Shown here: in pieces, positions 16,099-25,223 of the stretch
Numbering within the stretch: the stretch's first letter is position 1
Layout of the letters: the number at the start of each line of letters is the position of its first letter
Assembly: GCA_035622175.1 (NCBI GenBank)
Contig: DASPVV010000016.1
Coordinates: 16,252-80,251 of the forward strand
Length of the DNA: 64,000 bases
Source of the DNA: JAFAGX01 sp035622175
GTDB taxonomy: Bacteria > Acidobacteriota > Terriglobia > Terriglobales > Acidobacteriaceae
Direction: 5' to 3'
Notes under the pieces: generated by a model
What the model saw: only the letters and a program-made list of their open reading frames with translations
Databases searched by the model: none
Told to the model about the DNA's origin: nothing
Position numbers and translations under genes: made by a program

Positions 16099-16739
16099 TC
16101 CCCCGTCCAGATCTGCTGACGCATGAGGATCTGCCTTCGGCTCCGCATCAGAAGCGTAGTCAAGAAAAGCGTGCCCGGCTTAAAAACGCGGGGCGCGTTC
16201 TTTTTGCCAGCAACGGCTACGAGGGGGCTTCCGTCGAGGCAATGGCCGCCCAAGCCGGGCTTGCCGTCGGCAGCTTCTACCAACACTTCCGCTCCAAGCG
16301 CCAGCTGTTGCTCTCGCTCATGAACGAGCTGCTCGAACAGCTCAGCCAGCTGAACCTGCGCCCGGCAGCCGATGGCGACGCTCAGGCAGGCCTCCACCAC
16401 CTTCTATCGCGGGCTTTTTCGAGAGATCTGCACTACCTAGGGGTATATCGCGCGTGGCGGGAGGCTGTACTGTTCGATCCGGACTTGGCCCGCAAGCAAA
16501 GGGACATCCAGGCTTGGACGACCGCGCGGGTCGAATCCTTGTTCAAGATCCTCGAGCAACGGCCCGGCGCCCGCCGCAATGTTGACACCCACACCTTGGC
16601 GCGTATCATGGACAGTTTTTTTTGGAACCTGCTCTCTGCAGCTGTGCAAATGCCGAAAGTCGAGCTTGATCGCTGGATCGACTCTTCCACCCACCTCATC
16701 TATCACGCCCTCTTCACCGACCTTCCGAGCGGACGCTGA
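16095..16739 (+). CDS. TetR/AcrR-family transcriptional regulator
   Basis: The start is a GTG overlapping the preceding stop codon (GTGA). An alternative reading that extends 170 codons upstream in this frame crosses the membrane protein gene and is unlikely. The helix-turn-helix lies near residues 20-65 (AGRVLFASNGYEGASVEAMA, then GLAVGSFYQHFRSKRQLL), a textbook TetR DNA-binding domain. The C-terminal domain of about 140 residues should bind a small ligand and dimerise. Together with the DUF5367 gene and the operator at 15699-15720 it forms a self-contained, probably autoregulated unit, perhaps controlling export or resistance to a small molecule. Confidence 0.88.
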   Translation: MIPRPDLLTHEDLPSAPHQKRSQEKRARLKNAGRVLFASNGYEGASVEAMAAQAGLAVGSFYQHFRSKRQLLLSLMNELLEQLSQLNLRPAADGDAQAGLHHLLSRAFSRDLHYLGVYRAWREAVLFDPDLARKQRDIQAWTTARVESLFKILEQRPGARRNVDTHTLARIMDSFFWNLLSAAVQMPKVELDRWIDSSTHLIYHALFTDLPSGR

Positions 16740-16742
16740 ATG

Positions 16743-16765
16743 AACCTCGCCGGCATTTCGAGGTT
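16743..16765. terminator. Hairpin after TetR gene
   Basis: AACCTCG (16743-16749) pairs with CGAGGTT (16759-16765) over a 9-base loop, directly after the TetR stop and between two convergent genes. There is no clear T run, so it may be a weak or factor-dependent terminator. Confidence 0.4.
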
Positions 16766-16842
16766 GGAGGCTCGTCCTCGCAGGCACACGGCAGCCCGCG
16801 TTTCCGCCTGGAGAGAGTCTCAATGCTGTTCATGGCGCGCAA

Positions 16843-18690
16843 CTATTTGGGCAGCCAAATTTCAGCACTGCGGGTTGGTTCGAGGTTCGTAATGTGTGGA
16901 GTAATCACGACCAGCAACTCGTCTTCTTCCTTGGTCTTGGTGTTGGTGGTGGCGATCTTGTTCACGACCGGAATCGATCCCAGGCCAGGAACGCCGGTCA
17001 TCGTGAGCGCTTCGCTCAGCGTGAGCGAGGAGGCCACAACTGCGGGTTCGCCGTTGAGCAAGCGGATGCTGGCCTTATATTGTCGGTTCGAGATGATCGG
17101 CACGCCATTCACGCTTTGTCCGGCCAAGTCACGCAACTGCACCTCGAGCGTGAGATCAATGTCGGAGCTGCTCGAAATGACGGGGGTTGCCTTAATGTCC
17201 AAGCCCAAGTCTTCGTAGCTGAAGGAGGGAATCGGTGCGCGAAAGGTGCCGTTCTGCAACACCTGGGCAATGGCCGCGGTGTTGAAAATCGGCGCGAAGC
17301 TGGCATTGATAACCGGATAACGCTGGCCCATCCGGAAGGTGGTATCTTTTCCCTGGCCGGCGCGCAAGGTCGCATGATCGAGCTGTCTCACCCAGCTCTC
17401 GTTCAGCGACAGTTGTGCCCCCAGCATATCCAGGCTGAGTCCCATCAGCGTCAAGCCTCCGCCGAAGGTGGCCAGAGGTTGGCTGAAAATCGAATTCTGC
17501 TGGCCTTGAAGCTGTGCCAACAAGCCTGAAAGGGCGGTGGAGTTGCCCTGGTTGATACCGCCGCTCGCAATCAACGAGTTGATCAGGCTTTGGATGTTCT
17601 GGCCTCCGAGCGACGACAAAGCTGCCAAGGCTGACGATGGGATGTTGTACAAGACGAAGTTGTTGGGAATGTGCAATCCCATGATTCGCGTCAATTGATG
17701 ATCGATCTGGTAAACCTGAACGTCGAGCATAACTTGCGGACGCGTGCGCCCGAAGCTGTCGAGGAACAGAGCAGCGGCGTCGAGAAGCCGTACCGGGGCA
17801 CGCAACACCATGACGCCAGAGCCTTGTTGCTGGATGTAGCGGATTTCGAAGATGTTACGCAGGGCGTTCACCATCTCGAGCAGCTCCTGCGGCGTGGTAG
17901 CGGAGCTCACTTCGAACGTCCGCATAGCCATGCGTTCAAACAGCCGCCGGTTCTCTGACGTTTCTTTGGCTACCAGAATCTGTCGTTCGGCGAGCGGCGT
18001 CCAGAAAGTGCCGGTCACGTCGCAGGCGGCTGCGATGGCTGTGTAGAAGTTGACATCGTCAAGGTCAAAGTGGACCCGGCGGGAAACTATGGAGTCGTCG
18101 AGTTCTGCCACCAGCCCGAAGCTGCTGGCCACTTGCGTCAGCAGCTGACGAGAGTCCCCGCGGAAATGGAAGCTATGTCTCCCGGGATCGGGAATCACGT
18201 GCAGCGCGGGAGCATACTCGAGCAGCCGAACGTTGCGGTTGGTTGGCGGAGCCCACTCGCTCAGCGCTTCTTCGAGACGTTGTTGGGCAAACGAGTTATC
18301 GGGGTCCAGGCTGAGTGCGCTGCGGAACTCCGCCTGCGCCTCGACCTGAAGGCCCTTGGCCAGCTCCTGGTTCCCCTGCTGCACGTGTCGAGACACCAGC
18401 TCTTCGCGTGCCACCGCCAGCGCCGTCAGGTACTCAAGGTTTCGTGGAACCAACCGGGCAGCGGCATCAAATTCCTCGTAGGCTTCGTCCGTGCGTTTCT
18501 CTTTGGTGAATCGGAGTGCTTTCGCAAACGCCACCTTGGCTCTCCTCAAGTCTTGCTTCGAGGGTTCGCAGGAGGATGTGGTCGAAGGAAGTTGGTTGCA
18601 GGGAAGCTCGAGTAGGTTTTGCGGTCGGTCGGCTCCGAGAGCGAGCAGCGATAGCAGCGCCACCCCGAAAAGCGACCATGCCCGATTCAT
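16843..18690 (-). CDS. Secretin-like outer membrane protein with N-terminal TPR region
   Basis: The 615-residue product starts at an ATG seven bases after GGGAGTG and has a signal peptide (NRAWSLFGVALLSLLALG). Residues about 45-150 form TPR-like helices (AKALRFTKEKRTDEAYEEFDAAARLVP and AEFRSALSLDPDNS). The middle holds N-type secretin domains (LLTQVASSFGLVAELDD and RTFEVSSATTPQELLEMVNALRNIF). The C-terminal third is the secretin core, with TFRMGQRYPV and the region SNRQYKASIRLLNGEPAVVASSL ending in GVPGLGSIPVVNKIATT and ELLVVITPHI, the hallmark of GspD/PilQ proteins. It should form a ring channel in the outer membrane. No gspE, gspF or pilin gene is adjacent, so its partner machine must be encoded elsewhere. 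TPR-secretin fusions are known in acidobacteria. Confidence 0.87.
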   Translation of the reverse strand: MNRAWSLFGVALLSLLALGADRPQNLLELPCNQLPSTTSSCEPSKQDLRRAKVAFAKALRFTKEKRTDEAYEEFDAAARLVPRNLEYLTALAVAREELVSRHVQQGNQELAKGLQVEAQAEFRSALSLDPDNSFAQQRLEEALSEWAPPTNRNVRLLEYAPALHVIPDPGRHSFHFRGDSRQLLTQVASSFGLVAELDDSIVSRRVHFDLDDVNFYTAIAAACDVTGTFWTPLAERQILVAKETSENRRLFERMAMRTFEVSSATTPQELLEMVNALRNIFEIRYIQQQGSGVMVLRAPVRLLDAAALFLDSFGRTRPQVMLDVQVYQIDHQLTRIMGLHIPNNFVLYNIPSSALAALSSLGGQNIQSLINSLIASGGINQGNSTALSGLLAQLQGQQNSIFSQPLATFGGGLTLMGLSLDMLGAQLSLNESWVRQLDHATLRAGQGKDTTFRMGQRYPVINASFAPIFNTAAIAQVLQNGTFRAPIPSFSYEDLGLDIKATPVISSSSDIDLTLEVQLRDLAGQSVNGVPIISNRQYKASIRLLNGEPAVVASSLTLSEALTMTGVPGLGSIPVVNKIATTNTKTKEEDELLVVITPHITNLEPTRSAEIWLPK

Positions 18691-19141
18691 AAGTATCACT
18701 CCCGATTGTAACCGCGAACCGCCGCAGGGGAAGCATCCTCCCGCAGGCACGTACCTTCGCATCAACTACACAGAACGCGCGTGCGGCTGACACTTGCGGC
18801 GAACTGGGCGCAGCACGGCCGCATAACCCGGAACCACGCCAGGGAGGAGCGCCCTCACCGAGACGAGCCACCGCCGGTAAGCCAAGCAGCAGCCGCATCG
18901 ATCGCCCCGCCCAGGGCGAACCGCGAACCCAGGAAACCGCGTCTGTTTTAGCCGCGGGCGGCGTTGAATCTCCCCCGAAAGAAAGCTGATGTTGCGCCCT
19001 ACCCCAGGTTACGTATGGCACTGCCGGATAGGCGAAGCGGCTTGGAAAGTAAGCGGAGTTTAAGGTATAAAAGCTAGTTGTGACATCGCGCGTTCATCCT
19101 TCTCGTGCCGCCAACAACGATTCAGGAAGCAGCGAGGTCCC
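18691..19141. other. Divergent intergenic region between secretin and citrate synthase
   Basis: The 450-base gap should contain both promoters. Only the rightward one (19042-19071) could be identified. I see no gene or large repeat. Confidence 0.5.
19042..19071 (+). promoter_or_regulatory. Putative promoter of citrate synthase gene
   Basis: TTGGAA (19042-19047) and TATAAA (19066-19071) are separated by 18 bases and lie about 70 bases before the citrate synthase ATG, a good fit to a sigma70-type promoter. Confidence 0.5.
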
Positions 19142-20290
19142 ATGTCTGGCTTGACCACCGCGCGTGCGCCAAAAGGACTGGAGGGTGTGGTCGCCACCAC
19201 CTCCGGAATCTGCTACATCGATGGTGAACAGGGCGTCTTGGCCTACCGAGGCATCGATATCCACGAACTGGCCGATCGGTCCAGCTTCGAGGAGACGTGC
19301 TATTTGCTTTGGTTTGGCGGGCTGCCGAGTCGGGACGCATTAAGGGAATTGAGCGGCCGTCTTGCGGAGGAGCGCAAGCTGGACGTCTCGATCTACGAGC
19401 GCATGCGGTCGGTGCCGAAAGAGGCCCTGCCGATGGATGTGCTGCGCACGCTTGTGTCCACGCTGTCGTTTTTTGACCCAGACGAGAAGCGGAACGACCG
19501 CGAAGCCAACTTAAACAAGGCGATCCGCTTGACGTCGCAGATCGCCATGATCGTGGCCTGCTACGACCGCATTCGCAAGGGCAACGCGGTAGTTGAGCCC
19601 GATCGCTCACTTTCGCACGCGGCCAACTTTCTGCTGATGCTTACCGGCGAACGTCCCTCCAAGACCGCCGAGAAAGCGCTGGACATTGCACTGATTTTGC
19701 ACGCCGATCACGAGCTCAACGCCTCGACCTTTGCCGCTCGGGTCACGGCGGCGACGCTCTCCGACATGCACTCCGCGATTACTTCCGCGATTGGCTGCCT
19801 CAAGGGTCCCTTGCACGGGGGCGCCAATGAAGCGGTGTTCCACATCTTTGAGGCGATTGAGCGCTCTGGCTCTGATCCCGTCGACCACGTCAAAGCGATG
19901 CTGGCGCAGAAGAAAAAAATTCCGGGCTTCGGCCATCGTGTGTATCACACCGAGGATCCGCGCGCCACCCATTTGCGCCAGATGTCCCGCGATCTCGGCC
20001 GCTCGAGTGGACAAGCGAAATGGTTCGAGTATTCCCAGGCCATCGAACAGTTCATTAAAGCCGAGAAGAAACTCAATGCCAACGTAGACTTCTATTCCGC
20101 CTCAACCTATCGCACTCTGGGAATCGATGTGGACTTATTTACGCCGGTGTTTGCCGTTTCCCGGATTAGCGGATGGACGGCGCACGTCATCGAACAGTTC
20201 GAAGACAACCGACTGATCCGGCCGCGTGCGGAATACACCGGTCCCCCCTATCCGCAGCGTTACATACCAGTCGAGCTGCGATCCTCTTGA
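19142..20290 (+). CDS. gltA: Citrate synthase (or 2-methylcitrate synthase)
   Basis: The enzyme condenses acetyl-CoA with oxaloacetate to start the TCA cycle. The catalytic set is complete: HADHELNAS (187-195), GPLHGGANE with H225, GFGHRVYHTEDPRA with H265, and the aspartate D316 in NVDFYSA. The 382-residue length is that of the short, dimeric type without the N-terminal extension of the enterobacterial hexameric enzymes. This group includes 2-methylcitrate synthases, and the two cannot be separated by eye. No prp genes are nearby, so I favour citrate synthase. CGAGG lies five bases before the ATG. The cytochrome P460 gene follows after about 170 bases. Confidence 0.93.
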   Translation: MSGLTTARAPKGLEGVVATTSGICYIDGEQGVLAYRGIDIHELADRSSFEETCYLLWFGGLPSRDALRELSGRLAEERKLDVSIYERMRSVPKEALPMDVLRTLVSTLSFFDPDEKRNDREANLNKAIRLTSQIAMIVACYDRIRKGNAVVEPDRSLSHAANFLLMLTGERPSKTAEKALDIALILHADHELNASTFAARVTAATLSDMHSAITSAIGCLKGPLHGGANEAVFHIFEAIERSGSDPVDHVKAMLAQKKKIPGFGHRVYHTEDPRATHLRQMSRDLGRSSGQAKWFEYSQAIEQFIKAEKKLNANVDFYSASTYRTLGIDVDLFTPVFAVSRISGWTAHVIEQFEDNRLIRPRAEYTGPPYPQRYIPVELRSS

Positions 20291-20463
20291 TGCTCCTGGG
20301 ATGCTTGGCACGAGCAGCTCTGCTTCGCTCGATGGTTGAGTCCTACGAATGTGTCCCTGAACCCTGCGGCCTGTAATTCTCGCCTCAGCAACCCTTGGGC
20401 GACGCTGCCTCGACAGAATGCAGGTATGGAACTGCTAACCAGATCTGGCAACCAGAGTCTAAA

Positions 20464-21144
20464 ATGCAGGGCAAGCTCTCCGGAAACTTGAGGTATCGTC
20501 CAGTGACCCGTGTCATGAGCGTAGTTTGTCTTTCGATCTTCCTCGGCTCAAGCGTCATTCCCGCAGCATGTCAGGCTGCCGCAGGCACTGGGTGGATGCC
20601 AAAGTATACGGATGACGGTAAGCTCGTCTTTCCCAGCCAATACCGCGAATGGATTTATCTGAGCTCGGGTTTGGACATGAGCTATGCTCCGAATGGAATG
20701 GCGGGACATCCCATGTTCGACAACGTGTTCGTGAATCCGGATGCTTACAAGGTGTTTGGCGAGACCGGCAGGTGGCCGGACAAAACCATGTTGGTGCTCG
20801 AAGTTCGAGGAGCAGCCAGCAATGCCTCCATCAACAAAAGTGGACATTTCCAAACCCCCGATGTGATGGGCCGCGAGGTGCATGTGAAAGACGAGGCGCG
20901 CTTCCCCGGCAAGTGGGCGTTCTTCGGCTTCGATGACAACGATACCGCGAAAATGGTTGCGAAGGAAGCTGCCTGCTACTCGTGTCACGAGCAGCACGGA
21001 GCCGTAGATACGACATTCGTACAGTTCTATCCGACCCTCCTGGACATCGCCAAGCGCAAGGGCACTCTCAGTGCTGGCTATTTGGATGAGGAGAAAGGTT
21101 TGTCCAGCGGCCAGAAGACTTCGCCGTCAGCATCGAATCGGTGA
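20464..21144 (+). CDS. Exported cytochrome P460-family haem protein
   Basis: A hydrophobic export segment (MSVVCLSIFLGSSVIPAACQA) precedes a compact domain typical of cytochrome P460: KYTDDGKLVFPSQYREWIYLSSGLD at the start, FDNVFVNPDAYKVFGETGRWPDKTML in the middle, and one haem motif CYSCH at 171-175, followed by HGAVDTTFVQFYPTLLDIAK near the end. Family members oxidise hydroxylamine or nitric oxide, while other relatives (cytochrome c'-beta) bind NO; the function here is unknown. The ATG at 20464 gives the best signal peptide. An earlier in-frame TTG at 20395 would add 23 residues that look like non-coding sequence. The gene may be the last of the citrate synthase transcript or stand alone. 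Confidence 0.85.
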   Translation: MQGKLSGNLRYRPVTRVMSVVCLSIFLGSSVIPAACQAAAGTGWMPKYTDDGKLVFPSQYREWIYLSSGLDMSYAPNGMAGHPMFDNVFVNPDAYKVFGETGRWPDKTMLVLEVRGAASNASINKSGHFQTPDVMGREVHVKDEARFPGKWAFFGFDDNDTAKMVAKEAACYSCHEQHGAVDTTFVQFYPTLLDIAKRKGTLSAGYLDEEKGLSSGQKTSPSASNR

Positions 21145-21268
21145 ATTCACCCGGAAACCGAGCTGCACAGGTTTTGGGGCGTTTGGTGCGCACGTTTGGA
21201 GGTCGGCAACCTGAGTGCGACCCGCCTATGGGCCGGGGTGCATCTCGGCAAGCGGTAAAATGGTTCTC

Positions 21269-22432
21269 ATGCGCCGGGTTTACTTCGACAACAACGCCAC
21301 GACTCCAGTGCTGCCCGAGGTGTTGGAGGCGATCCAGCCCTACTTTGCGGAGCACTTCGGGAATGCATCTTCCATTCATCATTATGGCCAGGAGACGCGG
21401 AAGGCGGTCGAGCGCGCGCGCGAATCCGTCGCCGCCCTGCTGGGATGTCGCGTGTCGGAGATCGTTTTTACCAGCGGCGGCACCGAAGGGGACAACCTTG
21501 CCCTATTCGGCCTGCTCCGTTCCGGCGACCACGTAATCACCTCTAGCATTGAACACCATGCCGTGCTCAACTCCTGTAAGCACCTGCAGTCGGTCGGTTG
21601 CGAGGTCACCTACCTTGCGGTCGACAGTCGTGGGCTGGTGGACCCTGACGACATCCGCCGGGCCCTGCGTCCGAATACCAAGTTGCTCACCATCATGATG
21701 GCGAACAATGAAACCGGTGTGCTGCAGCCAGTCGAGGACATCGGCAAGGTCGCTGCCGAAGCCGATGTGTACTTTCACACCGATGCGGTGCAGGCTGCCG
21801 GCAAGGTTCCGATTGATGTCAAGCGTATCGGCTGCGACCTGCTGGTGATTGCCGGGCACAAGATGCATGCGCCCCAGGGCGTCGGCGCAGTCTACGTGCG
21901 TAAGGGGACCCCTCTCGGGCCGATCTTCCATGGCGGGAACCACGAGCGTTCGCGCCGCGCGGGCACGGAGAACGTCGCCGGAATCATCGGCCTGGGCAAG
22001 GCAGCCGAGATCGCCCAGCAAGCGCTCCATCATGGAGATGGGCAGCGAATGGCAGCCATGCGGGACGGCCTTCAGCAGAGAATTCTCGCCGAAATCGAAG
22101 CGACTGGCGTGAATGGCGCTGGCGCTCCTCGCGTTCCCAATACCTCCAATCTTTATTTTGATTGTATCGAGGGTGAGGCACTGGTCATCGCGCTTGACCT
22201 TAAAGGTCTTGCGGTTTCGAGCGGAGCTGCGTGCTCTTCCGGAGCGATTGAGCCGTCCCACGTACTGCTCGCGATGGGACTGGCGCGGGCGCGCGCCCGC
22301 GCCAGCCTACGGTTCAGTCTGGGCAAGCAAAACCGTCCCGACGAGGTCGAATTCGCCCTCGGCCTGGTATCCCAAACTGTGGCTCGCCTTCGAGAGCTGA
22401 GCCCCCTACATCTCCCCGTTTCGTCGAAATAA
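21269..22432 (+). CDS. Cysteine desulfurase, NifS/IscS type
   Basis: This PLP enzyme takes sulfur from cysteine to load scaffold or acceptor proteins for iron-sulfur clusters and tRNA thiolation. The N-terminus YFDNNATTPV, the PLP-binding SIEHHAVL and FHTDAVQAAGK, the Schiff-base lysine K198 in IAGHKMHAPQGVGA and the catalytic Cys C322 in SSGAACSSGAIEPSHVL are all present. It has 387 residues. A second ATG nine bases upstream is possible; neither has a strong ribosome site. It is followed, after about 200 bases, by mnmA, which needs persulfide sulfur, so the pair probably forms a local sulfur relay. No iscU or iscR is present here. Confidence 0.92.
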   Translation: MRRVYFDNNATTPVLPEVLEAIQPYFAEHFGNASSIHHYGQETRKAVERARESVAALLGCRVSEIVFTSGGTEGDNLALFGLLRSGDHVITSSIEHHAVLNSCKHLQSVGCEVTYLAVDSRGLVDPDDIRRALRPNTKLLTIMMANNETGVLQPVEDIGKVAAEADVYFHTDAVQAAGKVPIDVKRIGCDLLVIAGHKMHAPQGVGAVYVRKGTPLGPIFHGGNHERSRRAGTENVAGIIGLGKAAEIAQQALHHGDGQRMAAMRDGLQQRILAEIEATGVNGAGAPRVPNTSNLYFDCIEGEALVIALDLKGLAVSSGAACSSGAIEPSHVLLAMGLARARARASLRFSLGKQNRPDEVEFALGLVSQTVARLRELSPLHLPVSSK

Positions 22433-22639
22433 GTCGCCCTGAATACTCCGGACGATTGGGAGATGGAGCGGCTCTTCTCGACACGCTCCGTTCCTGGAGT
22501 TTCCTGTTCCACAGCCGAATGGCGGGATTGGGATTCAGGCTTCGATACAATGGTGCAAGCGGATTCGACGGTTGGTTGGGATGATCCGGAAGGCTAGGTC
22601 CTAACCTCGAGCCCGGTTCGATCACGCTCGGTTGATACT

Positions 22640-23755
22640 ATGTCGGTTGGCACTCAGACCATTGCGGTTGCCATGTCGGGTGGAGTCGATTCCTCCACCG
22701 TGGCGGCCATCCTGTCCGCCGAGGGGCACCGGATCATTGGATTGACGATGCAACTCTGGAACCAGCGCCGTTTGGCGAAGCATCCGGGCATGCCGGAGGC
22801 CGTCCAGGGGCGTTGCTGCTCCCTCGACGATGTCTACGACGCACGTCGCGTCGCGGAAACACTCGGCATACCCTACTACGTGGTCAATCACGAGCAGCGC
22901 TTCGAGCGAGATGTGGTCGAACCTTTTGTCCAGGAATATCTTTCGGGCCGCACCCCGATACCTTGTACTTTATGCAACAATCACTTGAAGTTTGATGAAT
23001 TTTTGATTGTGGCACAACAGATTGGAGCCGATGCCATCGCCACCGGCCACTATGCGCAGGTGGAATTCGACGAACGGCGTGGACGTTGGTTGCTCAAGCG
23101 TGCCACCGATGTCGCCAAGGACCAATCGTATTTTCTGTTTGGTCTCACGCAAGAACAGTTGGGCCGCACGCTTTTTCCTCTGGGGAAGATGACGAAGCCC
23201 CAGGTTCGCGAGTTGGCGCGGCGTCACGGCCTAGCCCTGGCGCAGAAGCCCGATTCACAGGAGATCTGTTTCGTTCCCGGCGGAGATTACAAGAAGTTTC
23301 TGGACGCGTACCTGGCGGAGCAGGGGAAGTCTTTGCCCGAGACTGCCGGGGAGCTGGTCACCGCTGACGGCGATGTCTTAGGGGAGCACGAGGGCGTTCA
23401 CAACTTTACCGTGGGCCAGCGTAAGGGTCTGGGTTTGGCGACCGGTAGGCCTCTTTACGTGATTGCAATTAGGGGCGACACGGGGCAAGTGGTGGTTGGC
23501 AGCCAGGAAGAACTTTACTCGCGCACGCTGCGGGCGCGGCGGGTGAATTTTATCGCGGTAGACGAGCTCCGTGAGCCCATGCGGGTCACGATCAAGATTC
23601 GACATCGCCATGACCCTGCCTGGGCGGTGCTTGAACCGTCAGGCGATGACGAGGTTCGGGCTACGTTCGACGAACCACAGCGTGCCATTACGCCAGGGCA
23701 GGCCGCCGTGTTCTACGACGCGGACATTGTGGTCGGGGGCGGCTGGATCAGATAG
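22640..23755 (+). CDS. mnmA: tRNA-specific 2-thiouridylase MnmA
   Basis: MnmA adds sulfur at position 2 of the wobble uridine in tRNAs for Lys, Glu and Gln, using ATP and a persulfide. The P-loop is SGGVDSS (13-19), the first catalytic Cys is in CTLC (C109, with C112) and the second is C210 in SQEICFVPGGDY. The segment GHYAQVE and the C-terminal domain with FTVGQRKGLG are typical. It has 371 residues, as in other bacteria. The gene follows a cysteine desulfurase in the same direction and is likely fed by it. Confidence 0.96.
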   Translation: MSVGTQTIAVAMSGGVDSSTVAAILSAEGHRIIGLTMQLWNQRRLAKHPGMPEAVQGRCCSLDDVYDARRVAETLGIPYYVVNHEQRFERDVVEPFVQEYLSGRTPIPCTLCNNHLKFDEFLIVAQQIGADAIATGHYAQVEFDERRGRWLLKRATDVAKDQSYFLFGLTQEQLGRTLFPLGKMTKPQVRELARRHGLALAQKPDSQEICFVPGGDYKKFLDAYLAEQGKSLPETAGELVTADGDVLGEHEGVHNFTVGQRKGLGLATGRPLYVIAIRGDTGQVVVGSQEELYSRTLRARRVNFIAVDELREPMRVTIKIRHRHDPAWAVLEPSGDDEVRATFDEPQRAITPGQAAVFYDADIVVGGGWIR

Positions 23756-23893
23756 CCCCAAGCTGTCTTGCGCCCGCGGTAGCACCGTGAACTGCGAAAG
23801 CGTTTTGCTTTGGCCAGTCCCGCAAAATTGAGGCCTTGAGCCAACCTTTTTTGGCCAATCCGCCTCATGCCAGGGTGAGGAGGAATTCGAGCC

Positions 23894-24610
23894 ATGGACA
23901 AATTCCTGCTGCTGCTGTCTCTGTCGAGCTTATGGATCGGGTTATCTCGAGGGCAAACTTCCCCCCAGCCCGAAGCAAGCGGCCAAGCGATGGCCGCGAG
24001 CTCACAGGCTTCCCGTTTTGCGGCCGGGACCAAACTTCGCGTCGAGTTGGACAAAACGCTTGACGCCAAAAGGGCCAAGCCCGGTGATCTTGTTCTCGCC
24101 AAAACCATCGACCAGCTGAAGTCAGGAGGCGAGGTGGTAGCACCCCCTGGATCAAGGATTGTTGGTCACGTGGTTGCCGCCTCCCCCCATGAGAAGGACT
24201 CTCCGTCCCGGCTCGAAATTGCCTTCGACAAGTTGGAATTGGAGCATGGCGCAGAGGTATCGATGAAAGCCACGGTTGAGGCGCTGGCCAAGCCGGTCGA
24301 GAACGTTCCCATGGCGAGCGAGGGGGCGGGTTCGGCGCCGGCTGGAATCACGCCGGGGGGGCCCAGTCGTGGCGGCATGCCCCAAGGTGGTGGCATGGGA
24401 CAGCCGAATGCCGGAACCATGGGAAAGCCAAGTGGAGCGCCAAGCGAAACGACTTCGGCGAGCGGCAGAATTTCCCTGAACGCGGAAGGAGTTATGGGCA
24501 TGCCGGAAATATCGCTCGCTCCCGGACCTGCCCAGGATTCCCTCCTCACTTCGGAAAAACACAATGTGAAGCTCGAGAGCGGTACGCAGATGATTCTGCG
24601 AGTCGAGTGA
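23894..24610 (+). CDS. Exported protein of unknown function with Gly-rich linker
   Basis: GAGGAGG lies about nine bases before the ATG, and a signal peptide (residues 1-20) is clear. The middle forms a small beta-rich domain with KLRVELDKTLDAKRAKPGDLVLAK and VVAPPGSRIVGHVVAASPH, a pattern seen in many acidobacterial secreted proteins that resembles a sugar-binding or SLH-type beta-barrel, though I know no function. A Gly, Met, Pro and Ser-rich linker of about 60 residues separates a short C-terminal beta segment (LESGTQMILRVE). The gene is the last of this plus-strand group and converges with the coiled-coil gene on the minus strand. Confidence 0.7.
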   Translation: MDKFLLLLSLSSLWIGLSRGQTSPQPEASGQAMAASSQASRFAAGTKLRVELDKTLDAKRAKPGDLVLAKTIDQLKSGGEVVAPPGSRIVGHVVAASPHEKDSPSRLEIAFDKLELEHGAEVSMKATVEALAKPVENVPMASEGAGSAPAGITPGGPSRGGMPQGGGMGQPNAGTMGKPSGAPSETTSASGRISLNAEGVMGMPEISLAPGPAQDSLLTSEKHNVKLESGTQMILRVE

Positions 24611-24668
24611 ACTCTAGCTCGGCGCTGCGATTTGAAGGAGAGCCAAGTAAGCCCCGGCACGAACTTCG

Positions 24669-25172
24669 CTAAATGAACATCTCGTCCTGCGCCGCCGGTG
24701 AAGATTGCCGGGGGCGCCGTCTTCCGGTGAAGAAGAATTCCAGTCCGGCGGCAACCCCTTGGATCAGGCCGGACGCCTGGCGTACGGGAGAGACCACCGT
24801 CTTGTGCACCAGGTCGCTAGTACGCTCGACCTGATCGAGAGTGCGTCCCAGAAGCTCGTCGGCGCGAATCACCTGCAAGCGAGCGCGATCCACCAAATCG
24901 CTGACGGTCGCGTCCAGCCGCTCCACCTGCCTCCGCAGCACGGTCGTGGCATCGCTGGTATTCGTTAGGATGGTTTCGACCTTGGGCCGGATGTCGGTGA
25001 GCATCGACTGAGCCAACTCAGCCGTGGGTAAGACCTTGCTTCGCACTTCGTTAGTGAGAGCTTCCAGACGCGCCGTGCTTTGGCGAACGATCACATACAT
25101 GGCCACCAAAGTACCCGCCTGCAGCAACACGGCGGCTGAAGTTACGGCAATGAAGATTGTCACATTATCCAT
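24669..25172 (-). CDS. Membrane-anchored coiled-coil protein (DUF948-like)
   Basis: One membrane helix at the N-terminus (VTIFIAVTSAAVLLQAGTLVAMYVIV) is followed by about 110 residues of heptad-like helix (RLEALTNEVRSKVLPTAELAQ...RQVERLDATVSDLVDRARLQ), ending in a basic Arg-rich tail. The arrangement matches DUF948 proteins, often paired with a YtxH gene as here. A role in envelope stress or general stress has been proposed for such pairs but is not proven. A good ribosome site (CGGAGTG) precedes the ATG. It follows the YtxH gene after 51 bases on the same strand, consistent with one operon. Confidence 0.75.
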   Translation of the reverse strand: MDNVTIFIAVTSAAVLLQAGTLVAMYVIVRQSTARLEALTNEVRSKVLPTAELAQSMLTDIRPKVETILTNTSDATTVLRRQVERLDATVSDLVDRARLQVIRADELLGRTLDQVERTSDLVHKTVVSPVRQASGLIQGVAAGLEFFFTGRRRPRQSSPAAQDEMFI

Positions 25173-25223
25173 TCCATCACTCCGGCTGTGAACTCCTCAT
25201 CGCAGCCCCTGCGCGAATCGAAC

